Under the pieces are notes generated by a model. The model did not search any database. It was not told the origin of the DNA and was given only the letters and a program-made list of their open reading frames with translations. From Odiellus spinosus (taxonomy: Eukaryota > Arthropoda > Arachnida > Opiliones > Phalangiidae), in NCBI GenBank assembly GCA_963920705.1, contig OY987225.1, positions 4,140,662 through 4,204,661 of the forward strand: 64,000 nucleotides of DNA. The letters are read 5' to 3'. The translations under genes were made by a program, and so were the position numbers. Shown here piece after piece: positions 1 to 10,656 of the stretch (positions within the stretch are counted from its first letter, which is position 1; each line of letters opens with the position of its first letter).

Positions 1-26
1 CCCTGTAAAATAAATAATCAAAGATT
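1..26. repeat. Fragment of the ~63-bp satellite, left of the LINE
   Basis: These bases match the inverted form of the monomer seen at 6541-6640 (CCCTGTAAAATAAATAATC). The array therefore extends off the left edge and was split by the LINE. Confidence 0.85.
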
Positions 27-313
27 TTTTTTTTTTTTTTTTTTTTGGGAATGAAACATTTATTGACAGTCGGCGCTATGTACAATCTACATCAGTAAAC
101 TAATAGCAAAATAAACAATATGAGAATTTTACAAGTAAAAAATTTTACAATTATAATAAAGTTTCTAAGTTGGTGCTATGTACAATTTACATTAATAAAC
201 TAATAAAAACACTATTGAAATAAAATGAGAAGTTTTACAATAAATAATTTTTACAATAAATATTATAAAATTACTAAGTTATTAAAAACAATTTGAGTTA
301 AAATAAAAATAAT

Positions 314-1321
314 CTAAAACCAAAAGGGTTCAACCTCGAAGCCCCATCGCTTGTGAAAAACTTCCAAGTGACCTTTGGATACGGCTGTGGCACGTTCAGA
401 CCTGTAGCGCCCCACGACTCTAGAAATAACTTTATTTTCTAGGCTCAATACAAGATCGTGAAAACAGGTTGAAAGATTGAACGAATTGATGTCGTTGTAT
501 CTTTCATAAAAGTCGACTAAGAGGGTGACAAAAATGAAATTACACAGGCTATGCGACATATCCCGATTTGAGGCCAGGCACCAGGCATCTTTGGGAGTAT
601 GCCTATGTTTGCGGTAACGTTGGATATGGTGAAGGATGCGTGATAAAACTGACAAATAGAGAGTTCATTCCGCGAAACAGTGGTCTACGGAACCTATAGT
701 GGGACAGAATGGGCAACAAGGTGATAAGTCTGGTACCATATGTGATAAGCGGTTTGGAGATGGGAGCGCGTTGTGTAATGCTCGCCATCTAATGTCAAGA
801 TTAGCCCGAGAACTTAGGGGGGATAAAGTTTTACCTAGCCAAAGGCCTTGTGAAGGTAGAACATTTAAGCTTGTAGGTACGTGCGGAAGGATATCGGGAA
901 ATCGATGTAGCAGACAAAACCGTCGAGGGACCGTTACAGAGGAAAACCCTTGCGCAACAACCACTCGACGACGCTTCAGCGGCCACACTCAGACCTCCCC
1001 ACGGCAAAAAACACGCGTCCTGAGACAGACCCCGCGAATTAAAAATACCCGGAAATGTATGTATAAGGGCGTTAACTAGCCGCGCATGTTGCTGGACGAA
1101 CAAACGAGATGGTTTTCTACCCTGAAAAAAAGCCCCTTGGGGTAGCCAGTTTAAGTCGGGACCCACAAAGTCCGCAAGATTCCGAGCTGCCTAAGTCAGT
1201 GGAGGTTAATAAGATGCCCTCGACACTCTTAATAAAGGGAGATCCCTCAATGGTGGTTTCCAAAAAAGCAGTCTTCGTGGAAAACGAGGTCATGATTTGT
1301 AGGGGAGCACCGAACCATGAC
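314..1321 (-). pseudogene. LINE ORF2 C-terminal region, frameshifted
   Basis: This is the continuation of ORF2 in shifted frames. The segment at about 665-988 contains RANLDIRWRALHN and then CPFCPTIGSVDH, which resembles the Cys/His 'zf-RVT' motif downstream of the reverse transcriptase in L1/Tx1 ORF2 proteins. The last piece, 314-655, ends the protein about 270 bases before the poly(A) tail. Several frame changes between 655 and 1320 separate the pieces, so no single product can be made. Assignment is by position and motif; the exact sites of the indels were not resolved. Confidence 0.65.
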
Positions 1322-4114
1322 TTAAAACAGGCACGATAGAATGGGATATTTAAATTTTGATTTTTTTCTATTTAATACGCTGTTTGAGATTGACGTGAAT
1401 GGGGGCAAGTAGTATTCCAAAAGAACGCGGGCGACCCGGGAAGATGGGTTTTTAGACGCTGGCTGCGAAATTAGTGGGGATAGGGTTTGTATACGAAACG
1501 AATCTATCTTACATTTAACGTTTACCAGCCCAAGGCCACCCACTTTTGGCTTAGGAAAGAGACTTTTAGCCGCAACCCAGTGAGTCCCAGTCCAAAGAAA
1601 GGAAACTATGGATGACTGCCAGTCATTGACAAGTGACAACGGCGGATTCAGGACCTTCAATCTATACCAAAGGACCGAAGCCGCGAGTTGATTGACTAAG
1701 AGAACACGCCCCGAGAGCGAGCAAAGATGGCGATAAAGCATCCAAGTTCCCAACACCTGTTTCAAACGCGTTGTGAGGTCGGGCCAGTTTAGAGCTTCGT
1801 AAGCAAGGTGATTACCTAAGTACGTCCCCAAAAACTTACCCCCATCAATCCTGGACGGTATAGGGAGGCTAATGGGCGGCGGCTCGCGTTTCCACCGTCC
1901 ACACCAAAGAATGAAAGACTTGTCAAAGTTAACCTCCACACCAGAAGCTTTACAATTGGCTTTGAGGCATGTTTCAAATACTTGGAAGTCTGAGGTGTGA
2001 CGTAGCAAAGCGGTAAGGTCGTCCGCGAAAGTAGCATCAACCTCCCTTAAGTGTGGACGGCCGATCCGAGGGGCTATAGAACGACGCAAAAGACACAGAA
2101 ATGGTTCGAGGGAAAGAGCGAAAAGAAGACCCGAAAGAGGGCAACCCTGTCGAATTCCTTTCCCAAAGGAGACGGCGGAAGACACAGAGTTATTTAATTT
2201 AATTCTAAAAGAAGAATTGGTATATATAACTCGCAGAAAATCTAGATAAGACGAAGGGAAACCAAAACACTGAAGAACAGCGAAAAGATGCCCGTGGCTT
2301 ACATTATCAAATGCCTTACGAAAGTCAATATTGACCAGAGCAAGGCATTCGCTATTAGAATTGGCTAACGAAATTGTGTCGCGAATAGTAGATATGGTAT
2401 CATAAATACATCTTCCAGGCATTGAGTACGTCTGAGAGGGACCGACCAAAAGACCCACGACAGAATTAAGGCGATTAGCCAAAACCCTAGCGTAGATCCT
2501 GTAGTCGGAATTAGTTAACGAAACAGGTCGCCAGTTCTCAACACGCATAAGGTCTCCGCTTTTAGGTAAAAGAGAGATTATTGAGCATGCAAATTTTTGA
2601 CAATAGGTACGGTGTAAAGGTAGGGAATTAAACACATTAACTAAAATAGGTCCTAAAATGTCCCAAAACAACGAATAAAATTCGACAGGGATGCCATCCA
2701 ACCCGCAGGCCTTCCCACTCGATAACCGCTTCAGGGCAGCGGCAGTTTCCGAAAGCGAGAAGTCACCAGAAAGGACCCCAGCGTCCTGACCAAGCGACGG
2801 GAGAGAGTCAGTGAGATGGGCCAAAAAAGGCGAAGGGAAAGTAGGCGGAACGGTACAGGAGGCGTAAAGGTCCCTATAAAAGTTGACCACCACCACCTCC
2901 CTAACCGCATCTGGATCCGATACCGCAACACCGGTAGGGTCATAAACACCTGGCATAAAATTGGAGGTCGCGGCGCGCTTTTCAAGATTATAAAGCTCAC
3001 GGGACGGGGTATCTATGCAAGAGAAGAAATTTTGCCTAGCACGCGCCAACGAGTCGGCAGAACGCTCAAGAAGAAGCTCTTTAAGTCTACTATGATACTG
3101 ACACCACGATACCGAGCCAGAGACTGACGAAGCGATAAGGTTATTCAGGTTGATTAATTCGGAAGACTCCCGAACCTGGCGTTGATGCCAGTATGACATG
3201 CAATAAATTTTTACTTCGGGTTTGAGAACCTCGAACCACCAAGACGGCCAAGAAAATAAAGGAGGCTTATTACGTACAAGGCCGGTTAGAAGATCTCTCA
3301 CCCCCGCCACAAAATGCACGTCGTCAAGCGTCCTTGTATTAAGGCGCCAAAAAGGAGGCGAACGAGGAATATTAAATTCACCGTGAAAAGTACAAACGAC
3401 GGCATCGTGATCCGAAAATCCCGACGGGACGTGTTTAACAATTTTAAGTTTTATACAGGAACGAAAGTAAAACCTATCAAGCCTGCTCGACGCCAAACGA
3501 CCATTCCTCCGTGCACGCCACGTAAAATTAGCAGTGTCCGGATTTAGAGTACGGTAAGCGTCTGCAAGATCATAGGATTCAACCAATGTACGTAACGAGT
3601 TGCAAATTGTAGTGCGGTACTCTACACTATTGTTTCTATCAAGAGTCGGGTCTAGGCAGCAATTAAAGTCACCTCCTACGTACACATTATCGTTCGGATC
3701 AAAAGTTTCTAACATACTACGAAGGTATTTTAAAGTATCTAAAGCCGTGACGTCACTAGACGACGAGATATAAACGTTAAAGATGTGCGTAGGGGTAAGA
3801 GAGGAGAAAGCTCCAGGTGCCAGACGCAAATACGAACAGTGACTCTTGAAAGAATCAAAATGAGTCACCTTCGGGAGAAGGTCAGGGTGGATACCAATAG
3901 AAACACCGGAACCTCGGACATTCTCCGAAGGGACGTGATAAAGAATAAGTGGCCATTGCGACCAAATATAAGACCGAGAAAAATTGTGAGAGATGTTCGT
4001 CTCCTGAAAGCAAACCACAGAAGGTTTGTGACGAGAGACGAAATCTCGAGCCCTTATTGACGTCAAACCAGTTCCCATACCGCGAACATTAAAATTCATA
4101 AACGAGAAGTCCAT
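1322..4114 (-). CDS. LINE ORF2: endonuclease and reverse transcriptase
   Basis: The ATG at 4114 begins MDFSFMNFNVRGMG, the usual N-terminus of an exonuclease-endonuclease-phosphatase domain; it lies just after the ORF1 stop. Endonuclease motifs in order are QETNIS, GGDFNCCLD, LDRFY and SGFSDHDAVV, covering roughly residues 1-240. The reverse transcriptase follows with NWRPVSLTNSDYRI, NIDFRKAFDNVSH, RQGCPLSGLLFAL and the catalytic FADD box (ATFADDLTAL, near 2030). The enzyme nicks target DNA and copies the LINE RNA onto it (target-primed reverse transcription). The frame is open for about 930 codons but stops at 1322, before the C-terminal motif, because of a frameshift. Confidence 0.9.
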   Translation of the reverse strand: MDFSFMNFNVRGMGTGLTSIRARDFVSRHKPSVVCFQETNISHNFSRSYIWSQWPLILYHVPSENVRGSGVSIGIHPDLLPKVTHFDSFKSHCSYLRLAPGAFSSLTPTHIFNVYISSSSDVTALDTLKYLRSMLETFDPNDNVYVGGDFNCCLDPTLDRNNSVEYRTTICNSLRTLVESYDLADAYRTLNPDTANFTWRARRNGRLASSRLDRFYFRSCIKLKIVKHVPSGFSDHDAVVCTFHGEFNIPRSPPFWRLNTRTLDDVHFVAGVRDLLTGLVRNKPPLFSWPSWWFEVLKPEVKIYCMSYWHQRQVRESSELINLNNLIASSVSGSVSWCQYHSRLKELLLERSADSLARARQNFFSCIDTPSRELYNLEKRAATSNFMPGVYDPTGVAVSDPDAVREVVVVNFYRDLYASCTVPPTFPSPFLAHLTDSLPSLGQDAGVLSGDFSLSETAAALKRLSSGKACGLDGIPVEFYSLFWDILGPILVNVFNSLPLHRTYCQKFACSIISLLPKSGDLMRVENWRPVSLTNSDYRIYARVLANRLNSVVGLLVGPSQTYSMPGRCIYDTISTIRDTISLANSNSECLALVNIDFRKAFDNVSHGHLFAVLQCFGFPSSYLDFLRVIYTNSSFRIKLNNSVSSAVSFGKGIRQGCPLSGLLFALSLEPFLCLLRRSIAPRIGRPHLREVDATFADDLTALLRHTSDFQVFETCLKANCKASGVEVNFDKSFILWCGRWKREPPPISLPIPSRIDGGKFLGTYLGNHLAYEALNWPDLTTRLKQVLGTWMLYRHLCSLSGRVLLVNQLAASVLWYRLKVLNPPLSLVNDWQSSIVSFLWTGTHWVAAKSLFPKPKVGGLGLVNVKCKIDSFRIQTLSPLISQPASKNPSSRVARVLLEYYLPPFTSISNSVLNRKKSKFKYPILSCLF

Positions 4115-4167
4115 AGCAAAAAATTTTGTTAAAAGAAAACAAATAATTGTAAAAAGTCTAATACGGT

Positions 4168-6206
4168 TTACTGTTCTTGAGAAGAAGAACAACCTTCAAG
4201 ATCTGACAGATCCGGGAATAGCTGTCGAACTTGATTCGCTAGTCGATCGTAAATATGTAATTTGCGGTAACGCGCGGATTTATCCTCGATACTTGTAAAA
4301 GCCGGATCTGTATAACTATACACGAGAATCTGTCGAGAAAGAGTGTATGCGGAAGAGGAGTCGAGACTCATACTCGCACAGTGCTCTTTGATGGCTAGGG
4401 CGGTGGCGCCTAAATTGCACTTTACGAAATCCGCCACTTCTCTCGAAGAAAAGACAGGTTGAAAGGGACCTTTGATGTCGGTCCAAGTATTAGTGGCAGC
4501 GTCGAAATAGTAATGGCTATGACGTCGTTTAGTCTTCGGCGCATCATGGGTAGGTGGACCCATTATCTGTTTACGTTTTTTGACATTGTCAATGGAAGTC
4601 TTGCAACGGGACTTCCTCTTGCGTCGGACAGTAACGACATTAGGGTCAGCCGTGAAGGAGGCAGCTTCTTCGAGATCGGCATCAGAACCGGATGTAAGGT
4701 CGCGTTCGACGGATGCATCGCGGGAAGCACCAGATGTCGCGGAGAGAAAATCTTCGGTTGGCGAAGAGATCGCATTGGTATTAAGAGTAACATCGTCCCT
4801 AGGCTTGGTAATCACCACGATAGAGTCAGCAGTAACTGGCTCTGCAACAAGAGTGACCGAAGAGGAGGACGTAGCAACTTCCGTGGCAATACATGTAGAC
4901 GCGGTAGTCGTAACGTTAGAAAGTGGAGACGAAACGACCACCGTAGTTTGAGGAACCATGGTGTTGGTAGAAATGGTAGAAGCGGTTGAAGAGGTAGTGA
5001 CTTTTGCCCGACAGGCCCGAGCGACGTGGCCTATATTGCCGCACAAAATGCACCGAGTGGGGGTGTTGACACCTATGTTAATAAGTCTATCATTCACAAA
5101 AACTGTGAAAAATTCATGCAATTTTTGAAACGCTTCGTCATTTTCGAAGAGCACAGATACTTCTCGCCTCGCGCACCTTATGTGCTTGAACTCGGGCAAG
5201 GTCACTGCTGCAGGTACGCTACGGATCTTGCCTTGTACTTTTCCGTATTTAGAAAGCATGCTAACGATAAACTCGTCATCAACATCAGGTGTAACGTTAG
5301 AGAGGGTAATTTTTTTAGGAGCGATTACTAAAGGTTGACACTCTAACCAAACGCCTTGAAATCCAAACCGTCGGCAATCAATTGTCTAGCCCACGAAGAG
5401 TTGGAAAAATATACGAAAATATGGCCGTTAGACCGGAAAATGTCCGTAATATTTTTCGTAATAACAATTTTTCCCAGTTCCACAAGAAAATCTTGGACCG
5501 AGGCGCGGAGGTTAGACCTGATAGATATACCCCTTTCATCGGGGTTCTGGGCGGTGGAAGAACGACGAAAACTGAAAGTAGACGGAGGAACTTCCGTGTG
5601 AGAGTCGCGAGAAGTATTAGGCTCAGTTGCCAAAGGCGCTGCTTTTTCCACTACGGAAGCCCAAGAACGAGTAGGCACCGCCGTACTTGAGGGTGTAGAA
5701 GGAGCGGTGGTAATATTGGTAGGCGTGATAGTAACAATATCTGGTACGGTGGTACCAGATGTAGCTGGTGAAAAGAGTAGAGGCTCAGAATTGGATGTAG
5801 GCACATTAGGTAAGTTAGTAACACCCCCTAAGGCATTGGTGTTTAAAAAGGGCGCGGATCCAGACAAAATGGTAGTAGGCGAGAAATCAGTGGCAATAGG
5901 AGCCATGGGAGTACCACCATATCAGCGAGGCCCCGCGTAATAGGGCTGATGAAAGGCAGAAATCGGCGTAAACGGTGACAAAGATTGAGGTAAACTTGCT
6001 GGTCCCACGTAAGGAGCAAAATTGCTCGAGGTAGGGTGCACAAAGTTATAGGGCGAAGACGTACTAGACGTAAGAGTATTCGAGCTTGAATATTGATTCA
6101 TCATAACAGGAGAAAAAGCCAGCGTGTTAATGCCAGAAACGTTTTCTCTTGATAAAACAACATTAGCGGTCGTAGAAGATAATGGAGAATGAAGAGTTTC
6201 CTCCAT
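4168..6206 (-). pseudogene. LINE ORF1: RNA-binding protein with zinc knuckle
   Basis: ORF1 starts at the ATG at 6206 (MEETLHSPLSS) with a long Ser/Thr/Pro-rich leader. A conserved central part in the order typical of Tx1 ORF1 follows (IRSNLRASVQDFLVEL, then a basic RRM-like stretch), then a CCHC knuckle, CILCGNIGHVARACRA, near 5010-5060. Two lesions are visible: an in-frame TGA at 5919-5921 and a one-base frameshift near 5343, beyond which the frame runs on to 4168. Intact, it would be about 680 residues. In LINEs this protein binds the element RNA to form the ribonucleoprotein; that role is inferred from family. Confidence 0.8.
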
Positions 6207-6522
6207 TAGTAACGGCGCGAGCTCGACACGCGAGCTTTAAAAAACGGTGCGTGACTTTGGATTCAATACAAAGTGGCACGTGCCTTTGATATTAATAAAA
6301 AAAAGGCTTAACGCGAAATTTAACTAGGCTTAACGCCAAAAACTGAAATCTTAAAACGTTCGTAACGCCGAAAATAAATAAAAACAGTTAAAAATAAACT
6401 CAAATACCTTTAGCGAAAGTTCGAAAACAACCGAAACGCAAAAAATTCCAGCGAAAACGGTCGAAAAATCGCAAAAAACAAACTTTTTGCGGAGCGCGAA
6501 AAAAAGCGTGACAGGCCACTTT
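6207..6522 (-). other. LINE 5' UTR
   Basis: This non-coding stretch lies between the ORF1 ATG and the resumed satellite sequence. It should hold the internal promoter that such LINEs use, but no specific motif was recognised. Confidence 0.6.
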
Positions 6523-7650
6523 TTTACAAGGGGTACCCCTTGTAAAAAAATAATACACCCCCTGTAAAATAAATAATCAAATGTTTTAAAGGGGTACCCC
6601 TTGTGAAAAAAATAATACACCCCCTGTAAAATAAATAATCAGAGATTTTTGATTATTTATTTTACAGGGGGTGTATTATTTTTTTTACAATTGGTACCCT
6701 TTAAAATTTTTGATTATTTATTTTATTGGGGGAGTGTTATTTTTTTTACAAGGGGTACCCCTTGTAAAATTTCTGATTATTTATTTTACAGGGGTGTATT
6801 ATTTTGTTACAAGGGGTACCCCTTGTAAAATCTTTGAATATTTATTTTAAAGGGGGTGTATTATTATTTTTACAAGGGGTACCCCTTGTAAAATCTTTGA
6901 TTATTTATTTTACAGGGGGTGTATTATTTTTTTTTTTTAAAAGAGTTACCCCTTGTAAAATTTTTGATTATTTATTTTACAGGGGGTGTATTATTTTTTT
7001 TACAAGGGGTACCCCTTGTAAAATCTTTGAATATTTATTTTAAAGGGGGTGTATTATTATTTTTACAAGGGGTAACCCTTGTATAATCTCTGATTATTTA
7101 TTTTACAGGGGGTGTATTATTTTTTTACAAGGAGTACCCCTTGTAAAATTTCTGATTATTTATTTTACAGGGGGTGTATTATTTTTTTTACAAGGGGTAC
7201 CCCTTGTGAAATCTTTGATTATTTATTTTACAGGGGGTGTATTTTTTTTTTACAAGAGGTACCCCTTGTAAAATCTTTGATTATTTATTTTACAGGGGGT
7301 GTATTATTTTTTTATAAGAGTTACCCCTTGTATAATCTCTGATTATTTATTTTACAAAGGGTGTATTTTTTTATAAGAGTTACCCCTTGTAAAATTTTTG
7401 ATTATTTATTTTACAGGGGGTGTATTATTTTTTTTACATGGGGTACCCCTTGTAAAATCTTCGAATATTTATTTTAAAGGGGGTGTATTATTTTTTTTAC
7501 AAGGGGTACCCCTTGTAAAATCTTTGAATATTTATTTTAAAGGGGGTGTATTATTATTTTTACAAGGGGTACCCCTTGTATAATCTCTGATTATTTATTT
7601 TACAGGGGGTATTATTTTTTTTACAAGGTGTACCCCTTGTAAAATCGAAG
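6523..7650. repeat. Palindrome-bearing ~63-bp satellite array
   Basis: About 17 monomers of the form GATTATTTATTTTACAGGGGG, TGTATTATTTTTTT, ACAAGGGGTACCCCTTGT, AAAATCTTT. Each carries the perfect 18-base palindrome ACAAGGGGTACCCCTTGT (KpnI-type core GGTACC). The first two monomers (6523-6645) are inverted relative to the rest; the switch is at 6641-6652, where AATAATC meets GATTATT. Apparent ORFs of 60-90 codons here are only the repeat read through and are not genes. Confidence 0.92.
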
Positions 7651-8159
7651 AACTGTCCAGCTTAACTGACTGAAGCAATCTCAGATTTTAAGTCTGGAAA
7701 TCTCTTGAAGCTTATGTTCAGATTCATGGTGCCTTGGAAACGTTGATTCTAGCGCTTTTCCAATAATAGAGTTGCAGCTTTTTTATTCTAATTGATTCAA
7801 GGACGATACTCTAAAGACATCAGTACTTCGTCATTTTAGTCTGGCAAAAAACGATAAAGGCTTAGTAAAATAATTAAAACATATTCATCATAAACTTAAA
7901 TTATTCAAATTCAATCTAATTGTTAGAAGTAAATATATATTACAATAAATAATAAATACCCAAATAAAATTATTAAGGGCAATATATAGACTGACGGCGA
8001 ATTCGTCCATGTCCATCTTGATACTTGTGACTTCATAAAAAATGTCGACATTTTAATGGTTACAATAATTATTCAAATCACACTACAGTATTGAAAACTT
8101 ACCATATTTTATCTAAGGAGACTACGTAGTGTCGACTTTAACAATTGTTTCAAATTTAC
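7651..8159. other. AT-rich spacer
   Basis: I see no ORF, repeat or RNA signal here. Confidence 0.5.
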
Positions 8160-8575
8160 TTCAAGGGTAGTCAGACTAACATTACAACCCTTCCACATAA
8201 GCCATATTAAATTACCAACCCTATAGGGCGGTCATGCCAACTTTACCAACTCTCTAAGATAGGTATACACACCCATCTAAAATATTCATTCCAGCTTTTC
8301 CAATCTCTGTGATGGTCATACACACTTTGCAATCTCTGTTATGGTCATACACACTTTACAATCTCTGTTATGGTCATACAATTTTTTCCAGTCTCTTGGG
8401 TCGTCCATACCAACTTTACCAATCTCTAAGGTGTTCATTACAACTATACCAATTTCTAGGGTAGTCATACCAACTTTACCATTTTCTAGGGTGGTCATAC
8501 CAACTTTATCAACTTTCTTTGATAGTCACACCAACATTACCAACTCTCTAGGGTGGTCATACCAACAAGGCTTGA
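8160..8575. repeat. Degenerate ~30-bp minisatellite, block 1
   Basis: Imperfect tandem copies of roughly GGTCATACCAACTTTACCAATCTCTAGGGT. The same family, with GGTCAAACCAAA instead, returns at 9955-10275 on the other side of a gypsy remnant. Confidence 0.8.
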
Positions 8576-8689
8576 ACCAAGTTCAAAAGCAAGACAACTT
8601 TTTCTATAAATACTCTATTTTTCACATTTTATCCGTATTGGCTTTACTACGAGTACGATTGGGGATGCGTACGATGGTAAAAGTTTGCT

Positions 8690-9530
8690 TTCAATGATTT
8701 CTTCATTCTTCATTCTCTGAAGCTGTGCTTCAACTTTGTCACTCATGGAGTAAGGTCCGGTGCTAGCTTTGCAATATTTTTAAATGGCTTCAGGTTTCAC
8801 GTGCAGGTGGCTTGTCACTCATGGAGTAAGGTCCGGTGCTAGCTTTGCAATATTTTTAAATGGCTTCAGGTTTCACGTGCAGGTGGGCTTGTACACCTTT
8901 TAGTTTTAACAAAATCAGTTACTCATGACTTCGAAGAACTGTTTCCAAACTTAAAGAAGGTTGGTAGATGTGGCGGACTTTCGTGTCCTTGATCGAAGGT
9001 AATATCGCTAATGCAGAAAACAACCATGTCGTACCACACAGATTTGGTCCTGAACATTGTAGCAAAAGGATTCGTAGTTCTTTAACCTTATTCGTGTATG
9101 TAACTACTACGGTTGCGCTTCCAGTAATGTTGATTATTTCACCAATGGATGATCATAAGGTTTTGGAGAATATCTCTATGAAACTGAGCTTCGTTGATCA
9201 TAGTATGACCAAAACCCGAGAAAAAGTGTCTACTTTAAAATTAACATTCTCTCCATTTACTTTACAAATTATGAAATCAGTAAATGGTGCCCTTGAACTT
9301 CGAGGAAATGGTGAAAATCATATCTTGTTCGGGTGGTACCTACTGGTTAGAACGTTCGAAGGTTAGAACGCTTTGGCTATGTGCCCAATCTTGGCATAGT
9401 TATAACAAGTATCATGAAAACACATTCGTGACTCTTGCGAGTGGTACCTGTACACTGAATACCAGGTTTATACTGATGAAGAGCAGTCGCTCAACAATTT
9501 TTAAAGTTTCTGGATTGAAATGTTGATATG
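8690..9530 (-). pseudogene. Ty3/gypsy gag-pol remnant (K02A2.6-like)
   Basis: Read on the minus strand in several frames, the segment keeps gypsy landmarks in the right order: a decayed zinc knuckle (NYAKIGHIAKAF, near 9390), a protease-region tail (TKLSFIEIFSKTL, near 9170), the post-protease motif ending CSGPNLCGTTWL (near 9040), and the start of the reverse transcriptase (HVKPEA, then GPYSMSDKVEAQL) near 8700-8880. Frame changes and stops are frequent, so it is long dead. A 76-bp tandem duplication at 8735-8886 lies inside the reverse transcriptase part. The assignment rests on motif order, not on a search. Confidence 0.6.
8735..8886. repeat. 76-bp tandem duplication
   Basis: Two near-identical copies (8735-8810 and 8811-8886) of a unit containing GTCACTCATGGAGTAAGGTC. 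It lies within the gypsy remnant and postdates its decay, since the copies barely differ. Confidence 0.92.
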
Positions 9531-9954
9531 GGATATCTTTTAATTCATCATCCATTTTATAAGGAACTGTTAGAGGTGAGATTAGATTTCTTAGTAGCGT
9601 GTATGCACTTGGCTCTAAAACTGTAATATATCTTTGACGCTATTTACTACAAAATAAGGATCAAGTCTCTCTGCATATTGTGTTCACCATTCGATCCTTC
9701 GATTGGAAACGCCGTATCTTATGAGAATTGCTGTTGTGTTAATAAGAGTTACATTAAAGGGCGCCACATATACACTACAAGGATAATATGATAATCGCTT
9801 TGATCCCTATTTTAGTCTTCTTTGAATAATTTTAGTCGCTAAGTATTTAATTTTCAATTTCGGTTGAAGCCTTGACGTATCAAATCAGCACCGCACTTTA
9901 GCTTTCAACAAATTTACAAACCCTAGGCGCTCTAAACTAAATATACCTACAAAA
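9531..9954. other. Unassigned spacer
   Basis: No gene or repeat recognised. It may include more unrecognisable gypsy sequence, since the minisatellite only resumes at 9955. Confidence 0.4.
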
Positions 9955-10275
9955 AGCGGTCATGCCAATTTCACCAACCCTAGAGGCGGTCAAACCAAAA
10001 GTACCAACCCAGAAACGGTCAAACCAAAAATACCAACCCTAACGGGCGGTCAAAACAAAATTACCAACCCTCACGGACGGTCAAACCAAAATTACCAGCC
10101 CTAGAAACTGTCAAACCAAAAGTATTCACCATCACGGGCGGTCAAACCAAAACTACCAACCCTTATGTGCGGTCAAACCAAAAGTACCAACTCTAGAAAT
10201 TGTCAAACAAAAAGTACCAACCCTCACGGGTGCTCGAAAAAAATAACAACCCTAGAGACAGTCAAACCAAACACA
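9955..10275. repeat. Degenerate ~30-bp minisatellite, block 2
   Basis: About ten copies of roughly GCGGTCAAACCAAAATTACCAACCCTA. It is the same family as block 1, so the gypsy remnant between them probably inserted into one array. Confidence 0.8.
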
Positions 10276-10368
10276 CGTCAATCCAAATTTATCAGAATTA
10301 GGAATTATTATAAAACAAATTTTCCCCTTTGAAAGTACACCAGAAGTAAATCTGTATTCTACTCCTGA

Positions 10369-10656
10369 CTACACTTTTTTAAAAATACATATACCCTTGT
10401 GATATGAATAACACGCTTCATATCGGTCTCGAAATTCTTTATTTCCAAACGCCAAATCTAACTGACAATGATAATCAGTAGAATATTTTTCTTCGAGACC
10501 TGGCAAAAGAGATATATCCAATGGTTCAAAGAACCGCTTCAGTGCCGTTTTACTTTTCAAAAAGTTGATATTGAAATCTCCAATAACAACTGTTGGAATA
10601 GAAGAATCGTATTTAGCATCAAACAATGGGTTAAAATCTTCAAAAACAGTTCTCAA
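10369..10656 (-). pseudogene. Helentron: C-terminal end of the endonuclease domain
   Basis: This frame overlaps the end of the helicase/endonuclease ORF by four bases and continues the same domain: VVIGDFNINF is the GDFN box of exonuclease-endonuclease-phosphatase enzymes. A one-base frameshift near 10655, just after LYKSPGAV, separates it from the upstream part. The frame ends at 10369. Confidence 0.75.

Larger units (their letters stand above)
27..6522 (-). mobile_element. Tx1/L1-like non-LTR retrotransposon, near full length
   Basis: The element reads right to left: 5' UTR (6207-6522), ORF1 (6206-4168), ORF2 (4114-314), 3' UTR (313-47) and a poly(A) tail seen as a T-run at 27-46. Both flanks are the same satellite monomer, so both ends can be placed to within a few bases. 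ORF1 has RRM-like and CCHC segments; ORF2 has an apurinic-type endonuclease, a reverse transcriptase and a C-terminal Cys/His motif, the arrangement of Tx1/L1-type LINEs. ORF1 has one stop and one frameshift and ORF2 is broken near its C-terminus, so this copy is probably dead but fairly young. Confidence 0.88.

Noticed and set aside
699..1079. Plus-strand ORFs opposite the LINE (also 2816-3127, 3314-3547, 3785-4060, 4459-4989)
   Set aside because: Antisense shadows of LINE ORF1/ORF2; no independent motifs.
6804..7583. ORFs of 60-79 codons rich in FLQGVPLVKSL
   Set aside because: They are the satellite monomer read through; the same peptide recurs with the repeat period.
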